From Cycloclasticus sp. (lineage in GTDB: Bacteria; Pseudomonadota; Gammaproteobacteria; Methylococcales; Cycloclasticaceae): DNA of 55,217 nucleotides. The position numbers and the translations under genes were made by a program. Position 1 is the stretch's first letter. The number at the start of each line of letters is the position of its first letter. The stretch covers positions 98,508-153,724 of the forward strand of contig NVUJ01000003.1 in assembly GCA_002733135.1 (NCBI GenBank). Reading direction: 5' to 3'. Positions 17,346-26,206 of this stretch are shown here, in pieces. The notes under the pieces are model-generated. The model had not been told where the DNA came from. It worked only from the letters and a program-made list of their open reading frames with translations, and ran no database searches.

Positions 17346-18124
17346 CTGTTCTAAGCAAGATTTTTGTTTACCCCATAAAAGCCTTACTGGGTGTCGCCTT
17401 AAACGCCGTATCAATAACCGAAGGCGGCACGCTCAGCAATGACCGGCGCTGGGCCATTGTAGACAGAAAAGGCCGGCTGATTAACGGTAAAAATAATAGC
17501 CGTGTGTTCTCTCTAAGGCCTCAATTTAATTTGGCGGCTGAAACGGTCAGTTTTGTTGATGAGGTAAGTGGCCTTCAAACATTTGAATTAAGTGATGCAA
17601 AAGGTCTTGAAGTTTACCTGAGTGAGCAACTGGCGAAGCCCGTTTTCTTCCGAGAAGATAAACGCCAAGGTTTTCCTGATGATATGAATGCATCTGGGCC
17701 AACGGTTGTGGCACAAGCCTCCTTAGAAGCCGTGGCTTCTTGGTATCCAGATCTTTCAATAGATGATATTAGAGCCCGGTTTCGGATTAATTTGGAAGTG
17801 TCACTTGCCCCCGCGTTTTGGGAAGATCAACTCTTTCAACATCATAGAGTTCCCAAAGCGATTAGAATTGACCAAACCGTCATTCGAGTATCAAACCCAT
17901 GTGCGAGATGTTCGGTGCCAATAAAACATCCGAAATCTGGTGAGCCTTACAGTAACTTTTACGAAATATTCATTAATAAACGTGAACAAACGCGCCCAAA
18001 ATGGACTGATTCAGTGTGTTTTGATCATTGGTACCGGTTGAGTGTTAATACGCGAATAGAATCGTCTGAAGTGGGTAATGTACTAAAAGTAGGTCATCAA
18101 GTTAGCCTCGATGATGCCGGTTGA
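17342..18124 (+). CDS. MOSC domain-containing protein
   Basis: A 260-residue protein with an N-terminal MOSC beta-barrel domain (opening IFVYPIKALLGVALNAVSI) and a MOSC domain at about 110-250. The invariant Cys occurs in VSNPCARCSVP (about residue 188), which in YcbX/mARC-type proteins coordinates the molybdenum cofactor. It is shorter than YcbX and lacks a C-terminal ferredoxin. Probable molybdenum-dependent reductase of N-hydroxylated compounds, working with a separate electron donor (inference). It is translationally coupled to the MutS-like gene by a GTGA overlap. moaB at 23647 shows that Mo-cofactor synthesis is present. Confidence 0.85.
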   Translation: MTVLSKIFVYPIKALLGVALNAVSITEGGTLSNDRRWAIVDRKGRLINGKNNSRVFSLRPQFNLAAETVSFVDEVSGLQTFELSDAKGLEVYLSEQLAKPVFFREDKRQGFPDDMNASGPTVVAQASLEAVASWYPDLSIDDIRARFRINLEVSLAPAFWEDQLFQHHRVPKAIRIDQTVIRVSNPCARCSVPIKHPKSGEPYSNFYEIFINKREQTRPKWTDSVCFDHWYRLSVNTRIESSEVGNVLKVGHQVSLDDAG

Positions 18125-18217
18125 GTCTAAAAAACAATAGCGGCTTTAAATACGTATTGTCGAATTGCGCACAATCGAATACAGTGTGTGAACTAGTTAA
18201 CATTACAGAGGTAGGGT

Positions 18218-18664
18218 ATGACCACGGATAGTCCAACTCATTTGAACAAACGCGAACTCACTAATTATGTGATCGACCAGCTGATTGAAGAGCGCAAACA
18301 AGTTTGGAATTTGTATTGTAGTGTTGCCGGCATGGAGTCTTTTAAAGCGGATAAGCCGATTGAAGAACTCGTGGAAGATTTTTGTCAGCTGTCGGTTGAT
18401 TATATATCGTTGGGGCAATTCGGCTTATATCAACGTATACTAGATGGGCATGAAAGGCGTAAAGGCATCGTTGAGGTAGCTGAAAAGGTCTACCCCCGTA
18501 TTTCTGAGAGCGCAGACGCCGTATTAAGATTCAGCGAAAGGTATCAGCAATTAACCCCTGCAAAAATTCTTAATCAATTGTCAGATGACTTATCTACTGT
18601 GGGCGAGCAGTTAGCCGCACGTTTCGAATCTGAGGACGAGCTCATCAACCAAATGAGGGCATAA
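18218..18664 (+). CDS. rsd: Rsd/AlgQ family anti-sigma70 regulator
   Basis: A 148-residue all-helical protein of the Rsd/AlgQ family. The characteristic stretch EELVEDFCQLSVDYISLGQFGLYQRIL at about 48-74 closely parallels the DDFCQSLVDYLSAGHFSIYERIL of E. coli Rsd. Rsd binds sigma70 domain 4, holding the housekeeping sigma factor away from core polymerase in stationary phase and assisting sigma switching; AlgQ is the pseudomonad counterpart linked to alginate control. The ATG at 18218 has a good GAGGTAGGG upstream. It is followed 8 bases later by a Nudix hydrolase, so the two are probably co-transcribed. Confidence 0.92.
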   Translation: MTTDSPTHLNKRELTNYVIDQLIEERKQVWNLYCSVAGMESFKADKPIEELVEDFCQLSVDYISLGQFGLYQRILDGHERRKGIVEVAEKVYPRISESADAVLRFSERYQQLTPAKILNQLSDDLSTVGEQLAARFESEDELINQMRA

Positions 18665-18672
18665 GTGTATTG

Positions 18673-19215
18673 ATGAAATACTGCTCTCAATGCGGGAATA
18701 AAAACAACAAAATTATTCCTGACGGAGACGATCGTATCAGGGACGTTTGCCCTTCTTGCGACACCATTCATTATCAAAATCCACGTATCATTGCTGGCTG
18801 TATTCCCGTTTGGGAAGACAAAATATTATTGTGTAAGCGAGCGATAAACCCACGTAAAGGCTATTGGACGCTGCCCGCAGGTTTTATGGAGCTGGGTGAA
18901 ACCACAGAACAAGCCGCCATTCGAGAAACGCTAGAAGAAGCAGAGGCGATTGTCCAAACCGACGAGTTGTACGCGGTGTTTAACCTTCCTCATATTAATC
19001 AAGTGTATATGATATACCGCTCAGTTTTGTTAAAGCCAGAATTTTCAAGTGGTACTGAAAGCCTTGAAACCCGCCTATTTGAAGAACATGAAATCCCATG
19101 GGATGAATTAGCATTCGAAACCATGCGGCTATCATTGAAATATTATTTTCGAGATAGAAAAATCGGTGCGTTTAAATTTAGAACCACCGATGTTATTAAA
19201 ACAATATTGCCTTAG
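18673..19215 (+). CDS. Nudix hydrolase with N-terminal zinc ribbon
   Basis: A 180-residue pyrophosphohydrolase. An N-terminal zinc ribbon (CSQCGNK...CPSCD, Cys at about 4, 7, 27 and 30) precedes the Nudix domain, whose box runs GFMELGETTEQAAIRETLEE; the Gly normally following EE is replaced in AEAIV. The zinc-ribbon plus Nudix layout recalls NudC NADH pyrophosphatases, but the protein is shorter and lacks the NudC N-terminal domain and SQPWPFPxS motif. ADP-ribose, NADH or FAD-type substrates are possible. The ATG at 18673 is preferred over the TTG just before it. Confidence 0.88.
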   Translation: MKYCSQCGNKNNKIIPDGDDRIRDVCPSCDTIHYQNPRIIAGCIPVWEDKILLCKRAINPRKGYWTLPAGFMELGETTEQAAIRETLEEAEAIVQTDELYAVFNLPHINQVYMIYRSVLLKPEFSSGTESLETRLFEEHEIPWDELAFETMRLSLKYYFRDRKIGAFKFRTTDVIKTILP

Positions 19216-19247
19216 CTGTTACGTTAAATCGCTGTAAACTGGTGTGT

Positions 19248-19823
19248 ATGCAACGCCAACATATCATTCAATCTTTAGAGCCTATCGCGACAATCAGTGA
19301 TTGGACGCATCATGAAAGAGAAGATGGTTTGCGCAATGCAGCGGTGCTGGTTCCTTTGGTAAAAAGGGACGAGTGGTATGTATTGCTAACGAAACGCACA
19401 GATCATTTACATCATCATCCCGGGCAAGTAAGTTTTCCTGGTGGTAGGGCTGATGCAATTGATGTGTCGCCAATAGACACTGCGTTAAGAGAAACAGAAG
19501 AAGAAGTTGGTATCAATAAGCAGTTAATTGAAATAGCGGGGGTCATTGAGCCTTTTTTAACGGTGACAGATTTTAATGTGATACCCATTGTGGGGTTTGT
19601 AGAACCTTCTTTCGAATTAAAAATAGATACCTTTGAGGTGGCCGAAGTATTCGAAGTCCCGTTATCTATTTTGATGAATCAGTCAGGCTATCAGAGAAAA
19701 AAAATATTTTGGCAAGGTGAAAACAGGCATTATTGGGAAATTATGCATAACGGCTATCAGATATGGGGTGCGACTGCATCGATGCTCTACGAGTTTGCCA
19801 GCCGTTTGAATAACGAAGATTAG
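19248..19823 (+). CDS. Nudix hydrolase, probable CoA pyrophosphatase (NudL-like)
   Basis: A 191-residue Nudix protein. The signature KRTDHLHHHPGQVSFPGGRAD followed by DTALRETEEEVGI is that of the NudL/PCD1 coenzyme A diphosphatase subfamily, which splits CoA and its derivatives into phosphopantetheine and 3',5'-ADP. The ATG at 19248 is taken as start, with a GTG at 19242 as an alternative; neither has a strong ribosome site. It follows the zinc-ribbon Nudix gene by 32 bases and converges on the ogt-like gene at 19845. Confidence 0.85.
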   Translation: MQRQHIIQSLEPIATISDWTHHEREDGLRNAAVLVPLVKRDEWYVLLTKRTDHLHHHPGQVSFPGGRADAIDVSPIDTALRETEEEVGINKQLIEIAGVIEPFLTVTDFNVIPIVGFVEPSFELKIDTFEVAEVFEVPLSILMNQSGYQRKKIFWQGENRHYWEIMHNGYQIWGATASMLYEFASRLNNED

Positions 19824-19844
19824 TGATTTGAATTGCCAGCGAGT

Positions 19845-20348
19845 TTAGCTTGCTTCCAGCGCGAGTAATTTCTTTTTAACAGGTAACCCGCCCGCGTATC
19901 CCGTTAACTCTCCATTACTACCAATAACCCGGTGGCAAGGAATAACAATACTCATGGCATTGGCGCCATTGGCTGTGGCTACGGCGCGTACTGCTTTTTC
20001 ATTGCCTATATTATTGGCTAATTCGAGATAAGAGCTGGTTGAGCCGTAGGGAATGATGAGTAAATTCTTCCACACGGTTTGTTGGAATTCTGTGCCGAGC
20101 ATTAACAGAGGTAAATCAAAAAGCTTTCGTTCACTTGCGAAGTATTCCCCTAGTTGGCGAATGGTTTCGTCTATTACTGGGCATGTTTGTTCTACGTATT
20201 TGGCATTTAGGGCGTTCTGAATGCGTTTGTCTATACTCGTGCGCATTCGTCTGTATTGCCAGTCGCATAGGCAAAGTTGCTCATTAAACGCGCCTATTAA
20301 TAGCTCACCGTAGGGCGTTTTATGTCGTTGAATGAAAACGTTGTTCAT
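19845..20348 (-). CDS. ogt: methylated-DNA--[protein]-cysteine S-methyltransferase
   Basis: A suicide repair enzyme that transfers alkyl groups from O6-alkylguanine in DNA to its own cysteine. It has 167 residues. The active-site motif IPCHRV places the acceptor at Cys138, and the helix-turn-helix region has GSTSSYLELANNIGNEKAVRAVATANG with the conserved Arg finger. The C-terminus has the conserved LTGYAGGLPVKKKLLALE. Length and lack of an Ada AraC-type domain fit Ogt rather than Ada. It lies 17 bases before the stop of the GlsB-type gene on the same strand. Confidence 0.93.
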   Translation of the reverse strand: MNNVFIQRHKTPYGELLIGAFNEQLCLCDWQYRRMRTSIDKRIQNALNAKYVEQTCPVIDETIRQLGEYFASERKLFDLPLLMLGTEFQQTVWKNLLIIPYGSTSSYLELANNIGNEKAVRAVATANGANAMSIVIPCHRVIGSNGELTGYAGGLPVKKKLLALEAS

Positions 20349-20364
20349 CTAGCAAGTGTCAGGC

Positions 20365-20604
20365 TTATTTTTTAATTATACCTACAATATATAACAACAA
20401 GGCTGCGCCAACGGTTGCGGTAACAATTGAACCGATGAATCCGCCTGCTGAAATACCGAGTAAGCCAAAGACAAAACCACCTACCATGGCGCCAACGATA
20501 CCGACAACAATATTGCCGATGAGGCCAAAGCCTGCGCCTTTCATAAAGTTACCGGCTAACCAACCTGCGATGCCGCCAACAACTAAAAATGCAATAAAGC
20601 CCAT
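20365..20604 (-). CDS. GlsB/YeaQ/YmgE family stress-response membrane protein
   Basis: A 79-residue, glycine-rich, three-helix inner-membrane protein of the transglycosylase-associated/GlsB family (MGFIAFLVVGGIAGWLAGNFMKGAGFGLIGNIVVGIVGAMVGG, described by its core). The biochemical role of these proteins is not established; they are often induced by stress. It lies between pepN and the ogt-like gene, all on the minus strand. Confidence 0.9.
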   Translation of the reverse strand: MGFIAFLVVGGIAGWLAGNFMKGAGFGLIGNIVVGIVGAMVGGFVFGLLGISAGGFIGSIVTATVGAALLLYIVGIIKK

Positions 20605-20629
20605 CTGTGTTCTCCAATTTTGTATTGAT

Positions 20630-23266
20630 TTAAGCCGCTAGGCTGCGCGTGACAATTTCAAGTACGTCTTTTGATAATGCTGTTTGTGATTGTATACGAG
20701 AAAGCTGTTGTTTAACCAGTTGTTGCCTATCAGCATCAAGTTTTCTCCAACGACTGAGTGAGTTAGTTACACGGGCGGCAATTTGTGGGTTGATGCGGTC
20801 TAACTCGATAATCTTATCGGCAATAAATTCATAACCGGAACCATCGGCGGCATTAAAGTGTAATGGGTTAGCCATAGCGAAAGCGCTAATAACACTGCGT
20901 ACTCGATTAGGCGTTGTCATATCAAAGTCTGGGTGTTTGAGTAGTTTTTTAACACTGTCTAATGCCGATGCCTTTTCGGTACAGGCTTGTAGGGTGAACC
21001 ATTTATCAATGACAAGTGCTTCACCTTTCCATTGTGTGTAGAACGCATCAAAGAAGGGTGCTGATTGCTCATCATCCAAATGGCTGAGTAGGCTGAGTGC
21101 TGCTACTTGGTCGGTCATGTTTTTTGCGCCATTAAATTGCTGCGCGCACAGTCCAGTTAATTTTTTTTCGTCTAGCGCCATAAGGTAACTTAGACATAAA
21201 TTTTTAAACGAGCGTTGAGCGATATCGTTTGAACTAATGCCCGCATCGGCTTGATGGTGTTGTTGGTAGCCTGTAAACCATGAGTCTTTAAGTGAGCGTG
21301 CTAACGCGTGCTTAACAAAGTGATGTGCTTGATACAGTGCGTCGATATCGAGCGTTGGCATTTGTTCTATCAGGTACGCTTTGCTCGGTAGGTTTAGTAA
21401 TAGTGTTTGATACGTTAAGTCGTTAAGTGGAGCTTGTAAAACGAGTCGAAAAGCCTCGATAAGTGTTGGCGGTAAAGTCGGTGGGTTTTGTTTGTTTTGT
21501 ATCGCCTTAACGGTGTTAAAAATAACCTCGGTAAAACAATTTTGCCCGGCTTCCCATCGGTTAAAGGTGTCGCTATCGTGGGTGAATAGCTGAACCTGTT
21601 GTTCGGTGGATAATTTTAATTTTAGGCGAACCGGCGCAGAAAAGCCACGCAAAACAGACGGAGTGGGCTCGCTATTTATATCGTTAAACATAAACGTTTG
21701 TTCGGGTTCGAGCAGTTCTAAAACGGTCGTTGTTTTATCGTTTGAAAGCGTTATCGCATCACCGTTCTCGCCGATCAAACCGATTGAAACTGGAATATGG
21801 AACGGTTCCTTTGTTGCTTGGTTTGGCGTGGCAGGGCAATGTTGCTTTAGGGTAATGCTGTATGTGCTTGCCTTACTATCGTATTGCGTTGTAGCGGACA
21901 CAATAGGCGTACCAGCTTGGTTATACCAATGCTTAAATTGGTTAAACGTTACGCCATTAGCATCCTCTAGTGCCTTGATAAAGTCTTCTGTTGTAACGGC
22001 CTGCCCATCGTGCCGATCAAAATACAAATCACAGCCTTTTCTAAAGTTTTGTTCGCCCAGAAGTGTGTGTAGCATACGAACGACTTCTGCGCCTTTTTCA
22101 TACACAGTTAATGTGTAGAAATTGTTAATTTCAGCGTATTGATCTGGGCGAATAGGGTGGGCTAATGGACCAGCGTCTTCTGCAAATTGGTGGGTGCGGA
22201 GCATGTTCACGTCTTTAATGCGTTTGACGGCATCGGAAGTTTGGTATGCGGTGAATTGTTGATCGCGGAACACGGTGAAGCCTTCTTTTAAACTGAGTTG
22301 AAACCAATCGCGACAGGTGACGCGGTTGCCCGACCAGTTGTGAAAATATTCATGCCCTATGACCGCTTCAATGCTTTTGTAGTCATCATCGGTTGCAGTG
22401 GTTTCGCTGGCTAAAACGAATTTTGTATTGAACACGTTGAGGCCTTTATTTTCCATCGCGCCCATATTGAAATGGCTAACCGCAACAATCATGTATAGTT
22501 CAAGGTCGTATTCGCGGCCAAAGGCTTCCTCATCCCAACGCATGGCATTTTTAAGCGACTGCATAGCGTGTTGGGTTTTATCTAAATCGTGTTCTTCTAC
22601 GTAGATTTCAAGTGCAATCTCACGGCCAGAACAGGTCGTGAATGTGTCGCTTAAGCAGGCTAAATCACCCGCTACTAGGGCGAACAGGTAGCTGGGTTTT
22701 GGGAAAGGGTCGTGCCAGCTTGCAGCGTGTTTATTATTGTCTAAATCACGTTGCTCTGAACGATTACCATTTGACAGTAAAATCGGGTATTTGTCTTTAT
22801 TTGCTTCGATTGTGACGCTATATATTGACATCACGTCGGGCCTATCTAAGAACCATGTGATGCGTCTAAAGCCTTCAGCTTCACACTGTGTGCACAACAT
22901 AGCGTTCGATTCAAATAAGCCACTTAGTGCGGTATTACTAGAGGGAATAATGCTATTGCTTATTTCAATAACAAACTCGTTACGGGGTTGGTGAATGGTT
23001 AACGATTCATCAGTTAATGTGTATTGTTCGGCGGTTAATGGCGTACCGTCTATTTGAATGGATAAAAGGCTCAGATCTTCACCCATTAATACCAAGTCGG
23101 GATGGTCTTTCTGGCAAGCAGGATTTCTACGCACATTGAGCGTCGAACGAACGATAGTGTTATTAGCATCCAAATCAAAGTGCAATGTGGTGTGGCTAAT
23201 AAGAAATTCAGGAACCGTGTAATCTTTTAAATAAATGGTATTAGGTGTGGTGTTAGACATAAGCAT
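20630..23266 (-). CDS. pepN: aminopeptidase N
   Basis: An M1-family zinc metallopeptidase of 878 residues that trims N-terminal amino acids from peptides in the cytoplasm. The substrate-binding GAMEN is at 269-273, the zinc ligands are in HEYFH (305-309), and the third ligand Glu328 lies in LSLKEGF. The length fits the E. coli PepN class, including the large C-terminal helical domain. The ATG at 23266 overlaps the TAA of the DUF423 gene (TAATG), so it is coupled to it; a second ATG two codons later is possible. Confidence 0.97.
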   Translation of the reverse strand: MLMSNTTPNTIYLKDYTVPEFLISHTTLHFDLDANNTIVRSTLNVRRNPACQKDHPDLVLMGEDLSLLSIQIDGTPLTAEQYTLTDESLTIHQPRNEFVIEISNSIIPSSNTALSGLFESNAMLCTQCEAEGFRRITWFLDRPDVMSIYSVTIEANKDKYPILLSNGNRSEQRDLDNNKHAASWHDPFPKPSYLFALVAGDLACLSDTFTTCSGREIALEIYVEEHDLDKTQHAMQSLKNAMRWDEEAFGREYDLELYMIVAVSHFNMGAMENKGLNVFNTKFVLASETTATDDDYKSIEAVIGHEYFHNWSGNRVTCRDWFQLSLKEGFTVFRDQQFTAYQTSDAVKRIKDVNMLRTHQFAEDAGPLAHPIRPDQYAEINNFYTLTVYEKGAEVVRMLHTLLGEQNFRKGCDLYFDRHDGQAVTTEDFIKALEDANGVTFNQFKHWYNQAGTPIVSATTQYDSKASTYSITLKQHCPATPNQATKEPFHIPVSIGLIGENGDAITLSNDKTTTVLELLEPEQTFMFNDINSEPTPSVLRGFSAPVRLKLKLSTEQQVQLFTHDSDTFNRWEAGQNCFTEVIFNTVKAIQNKQNPPTLPPTLIEAFRLVLQAPLNDLTYQTLLLNLPSKAYLIEQMPTLDIDALYQAHHFVKHALARSLKDSWFTGYQQHHQADAGISSNDIAQRSFKNLCLSYLMALDEKKLTGLCAQQFNGAKNMTDQVAALSLLSHLDDEQSAPFFDAFYTQWKGEALVIDKWFTLQACTEKASALDSVKKLLKHPDFDMTTPNRVRSVISAFAMANPLHFNAADGSGYEFIADKIIELDRINPQIAARVTNSLSRWRKLDADRQQLVKQQLSRIQSQTALSKDVLEIVTRSLAA

Positions 23267-23640
23267 TATTGTATTTTAGTAGCGGTGATGGCGAGCATCG
23301 ACCAAGCGATCAGAAACAGCACGCCACCAATGGGCGTTACTGCGCCGAGTATTTTAATACCCGTAACACTCAAGATAAACAGGCTGCCAGAAAAAATAAG
23401 TATGCCAGCAAACATAAACCAACCGGCTTTAAGCAATAAGGCTGACGGTTTATGCAAGTGCAATAAACCAATGAACAATAAACCTATTGAGTGCCACATT
23501 TGATAATCGGTGGCGGTATGAAAGATGGCTAATGATTCGGTGGACAATATGTTCTTTAGACCATGTGCGCCAAATGCGCCGAGCGCCACAGCAAAAAAAG
23601 CTAGGATTGCGCCGAGCGTAATGAAGGATGGCTTGTTCAT
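23266..23640 (-). CDS. DUF423 family membrane protein
   Basis: A 124-residue protein with four predicted membrane helices and the family opening ALGAFGAHGLKNIL followed by FHTATDYQMWHSIGLL. The function of DUF423 (YwdK/YgdD-like) proteins is not known. It is coupled to pepN downstream by a TAATG overlap and begins 6 bases after moaB's stop. Confidence 0.9.
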   Translation of the reverse strand: MNKPSFITLGAILAFFAVALGAFGAHGLKNILSTESLAIFHTATDYQMWHSIGLLFIGLLHLHKPSALLLKAGWFMFAGILIFSGSLFILSVTGIKILGAVTPIGGVLFLIAWSMLAITATKIQ

Positions 23641-23646
23641 GTGGAG

Positions 23647-24171
23647 TTACGTCTCAAGTAGACGTGGCATGACTTCGACGAGATTACACGGGCGAGTTCT
23701 ATAATCTAGTTGGGCGTTGATTAGTTTATCCCACGCTGTTCTACACGCACCAGAAGAGCCCGGTACGCAGAAAATATAATGACCATTTGCAACGCCAGCT
23801 ATGGCGCGCGATTGTATGGTAGAGGTGCCAATTTCTTCAAATGAAATGGTACGGAAGACTTCGCCAAAACCATTGAGCTCTTTGTCTAATAGTGGCCGTA
23901 CCGCTTCAGGCGTTCCATCTCTGCCAGTAACGCCAGTGCCACCAGTAGTGATAATGGCGTTAATGTTGGGGTCAGCAATCCACGCAGATAACTTGGCGCG
24001 AATGAGATAGATATCATCGGGGATAATCGCTTTTTCAGCGCATTGGTGACCAGCTTCACTAAGCCGATCAACGAGTGTTTTGCCAGAGGTATCTGTTTCT
24101 TCTGTGCGTGAATCGGATACGACCATCACGGCAATATTGAGTGGAATGAATTGGCGAGCGTTATTAGACAT
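23647..24171 (-). CDS. moaB: molybdenum cofactor biosynthesis protein B
   Basis: A 174-residue MoaB/Mog family protein that adenylylates molybdopterin before metal insertion. Motifs are VMVVSDSRTEETDTSGKTL near the start, ITTGGTGVTGRDGTPEAVRPL at about 74-94, and FCVPGSSGACRTAWDKLI near the end. No other mo-cofactor genes are adjacent, but the MOSC protein at 17342 is a possible user of the cofactor. It starts 6 bases after the protease gene's stop. Confidence 0.95.
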   Translation of the reverse strand: MSNNARQFIPLNIAVMVVSDSRTEETDTSGKTLVDRLSEAGHQCAEKAIIPDDIYLIRAKLSAWIADPNINAIITTGGTGVTGRDGTPEAVRPLLDKELNGFGEVFRTISFEEIGTSTIQSRAIAGVANGHYIFCVPGSSGACRTAWDKLINAQLDYRTRPCNLVEVMPRLLET

Positions 24172-24177
24172 AGTTAA

Positions 24178-25539
24178 TTACCGGATAATGATAAAAAAAG
24201 CACTGTTACCGCGTTGAATATTAAGCAGCAATGACGAACGTTTTTTAGCGACGTTTATTAATTCAATAATATTACGAACTTGAACGCGGTTAGCCTGTGC
24301 TATGACGTCACCTTTTCGTAAACCATTGTTCCAAGCCTTAGAATTATTAGCTACGCTAACCACTTTAACGCCATGTTTTATATTGTATTGTTTATCTTCA
24401 GCAGCAAGGTTTGAGAGCGTTGCGCCATTAAGTTGGCTATGCACACGAGAACCTTCCACAGTGGCAATTTTTCTTTTGCCAATTTTAATGGTGACTTGTT
24501 GTTGTTCACCATTACGTAAAATTTGCAAAGTGGCCTTGTCACCAATACTCAACAAGCCTAGATTATTTCTAAGGCTTGAACTGTTTTTAGTGGCTCGTCC
24601 GTTAACGCTTAAGACGATATCTCCTGGGCGCAATCCTGCCTTTTGTGCAGGAGAGTTAGCGTCGACTTGGCTGATAATAACGCCACGTTTTATTGATACG
24701 TTAAAAGCTTGAGCGAGTTCGTGCGTTAAATCTTGAACACTAATCCCTAATTGTCCACGATTGACTTTGCCAAATTTGACCAGCTGATCTTTTAAACTAA
24801 CAGCCATATTGCTGGGTATAGCAAAGCCAATACCTACGTTGCCACCATTAGGAGCGATGATGGCGGTATTGATACCAATTAGCTCTCCTCTTAGGTTGAT
24901 TAACGCGCCACCTGAATTGCCAGGATTAATAGAAGCGTCAGTTTGGATGAAATCTTCGTAGCCCTCAATGCCAAGGCCTGAACGCCCCAGTGCGCTAACG
25001 ATTCCAGACGTAACCGTTTGCCCCAAGCCAAACGGGTTGCCAATAGCAACAACAAAATCGCCGACTCGCAGTTTGTCAGAGTCGGCAATATTTAGCTGGG
25101 TCAAATTGTCGGCTTTAATTTTAATGACGGCGACATCAGATTCTGGGTCACTACCCACTATATTTGCGTTAAAAGAGCGGCCATCTAGTAAGGTAACGGT
25201 GATTTTGTCGGCCTTATCAATAACATGGTGATTAGTAATAATTAGACCTTCATTGGCGTCAACAATAACGCCGGAACCTAGGCTTTGTGATGATCGTTTT
25301 CTAGTTGTATTGGGGATTTGAAAAAATCGACGAAAGAACGGGTCGCGCAATAAAGGGTTTTCACGCTGTTGCACCATATTTTTTGTCGCAATATTAACAA
25401 CCGCAGGTGTAGCATGCTCGAGAATTGGAGCCAAACTAGGGAGGGGTTGATCACCCACAAAACCAGGAATGGCAGCGTATGCCGATGTGCTTGAAACAAC
25501 TAAAAGTAGGCCAAATGTTAATGGTTTAATAAGATTCAT
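24178..25539 (-). CDS. DegP/DegQ (HtrA) family periplasmic serine protease
   Basis: Envelope quality-control protease of 453 residues from the ATG at 25539, which starts a good signal peptide (MNLIKPLTFGLLLVVSSTSAYA). The triad is His105 (TNHHV), Asp135 (ESDVAVIK) and Ser209 (GNSGGA) in this numbering. Two PDZ domains follow, the second shorter. The Q-linker and loop LA are short, more like DegQ/MucD than DegP. A longer in-frame start at 25581 would overlap the upstream gene by 26 bases and spoil the signal peptide, so I reject it. It lies downstream of the DUF6524-like gene in one transcription unit. Confidence 0.93.
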   Translation of the reverse strand: MNLIKPLTFGLLLVVSSTSAYAAIPGFVGDQPLPSLAPILEHATPAVVNIATKNMVQQRENPLLRDPFFRRFFQIPNTTRKRSSQSLGSGVIVDANEGLIITNHHVIDKADKITVTLLDGRSFNANIVGSDPESDVAVIKIKADNLTQLNIADSDKLRVGDFVVAIGNPFGLGQTVTSGIVSALGRSGLGIEGYEDFIQTDASINPGNSGGALINLRGELIGINTAIIAPNGGNVGIGFAIPSNMAVSLKDQLVKFGKVNRGQLGISVQDLTHELAQAFNVSIKRGVIISQVDANSPAQKAGLRPGDIVLSVNGRATKNSSSLRNNLGLLSIGDKATLQILRNGEQQQVTIKIGKRKIATVEGSRVHSQLNGATLSNLAAEDKQYNIKHGVKVVSVANNSKAWNNGLRKGDVIAQANRVQVRNIIELINVAKKRSSLLLNIQRGNSAFFIIIR

Positions 25540-25555
25540 AAGCGGGCCTAAGCGG

Positions 25556-25975
25556 TTAATTATCCACGTCATCGGCGTCAATCTGACCGCTCATTCGACG
25601 GCGAATATGTGACCATGACATACCGGCCGCCATGATGAGGCACAAAATTGTTTGGGTGATGTAGGTGACAGCCGTAAGGTTATCAGCTGAGACAATGCCC
25701 CAATCAATAATCATCCAAAAAAGCGTGCCAAAAAAGGCAACGGCCAGTGAGATTCCAATAACACCAAGTGAGCGCAAGGTCGCACGAATATAAACTACCC
25801 AACCAATAAGTAAGACAAGCCCTGCAAAAGCCTTAACAGGTGTCACATCAGGAAGGCTCGTAATTGCCCAATGGTAGTACGAAAGTCCAGCAGGGTTGTA
25901 GCTTACGAATACCAATGTAATGGCGACACATAAACGGATGAAAAAACTGAACCATGAGAATTGATTTGATTTCAC
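25556..25975 (-). CDS. DUF6524-like membrane protein
   Basis: A 139-residue protein with four predicted membrane helices (about 7-27, 47-65, 70-92 and 101-120) and a conserved-looking acidic tail after SWSHIRRRMSGQ. It resembles the DUF6524 family of unknown function. Nothing in it suggests a catalytic site. It is the first gene of a minus-strand unit leading into the HtrA-type protease and faces away from the coiled-coil gene at 26207. Confidence 0.7.
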   Translation of the reverse strand: MKSNQFSWFSFFIRLCVAITLVFVSYNPAGLSYYHWAITSLPDVTPVKAFAGLVLLIGWVVYIRATLRSLGVIGISLAVAFFGTLFWMIIDWGIVSADNLTAVTYITQTILCLIMAAGMSWSHIRRRMSGQIDADDVDN

Positions 25976-26206
25976 TGAATTACCTCTGTTTACTTGTGTA
26001 GTAAGTTTAATATTCTAACTGAAAAACATGAATTTTTAATGAATGATGTAACACGTTTTGATAAATCTAAAAGATTAAAACGTGACAGAACTCTCAAAAA
26101 GTTAAATTCAATCTGCCAAACTTACACAACTATAATATATATGCCGTCTCTGAACGAAATTGAGACTTTTTTTGAGCATTAACCTAACAATTGAAAAATA
26201 AGTAAT

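Noticed and set aside
25994-26182. A 62-codon open frame on the plus strand before the coiled-coil gene
   Set aside because: No family features, no convincing ribosome site, and it fills a divergent promoter region.
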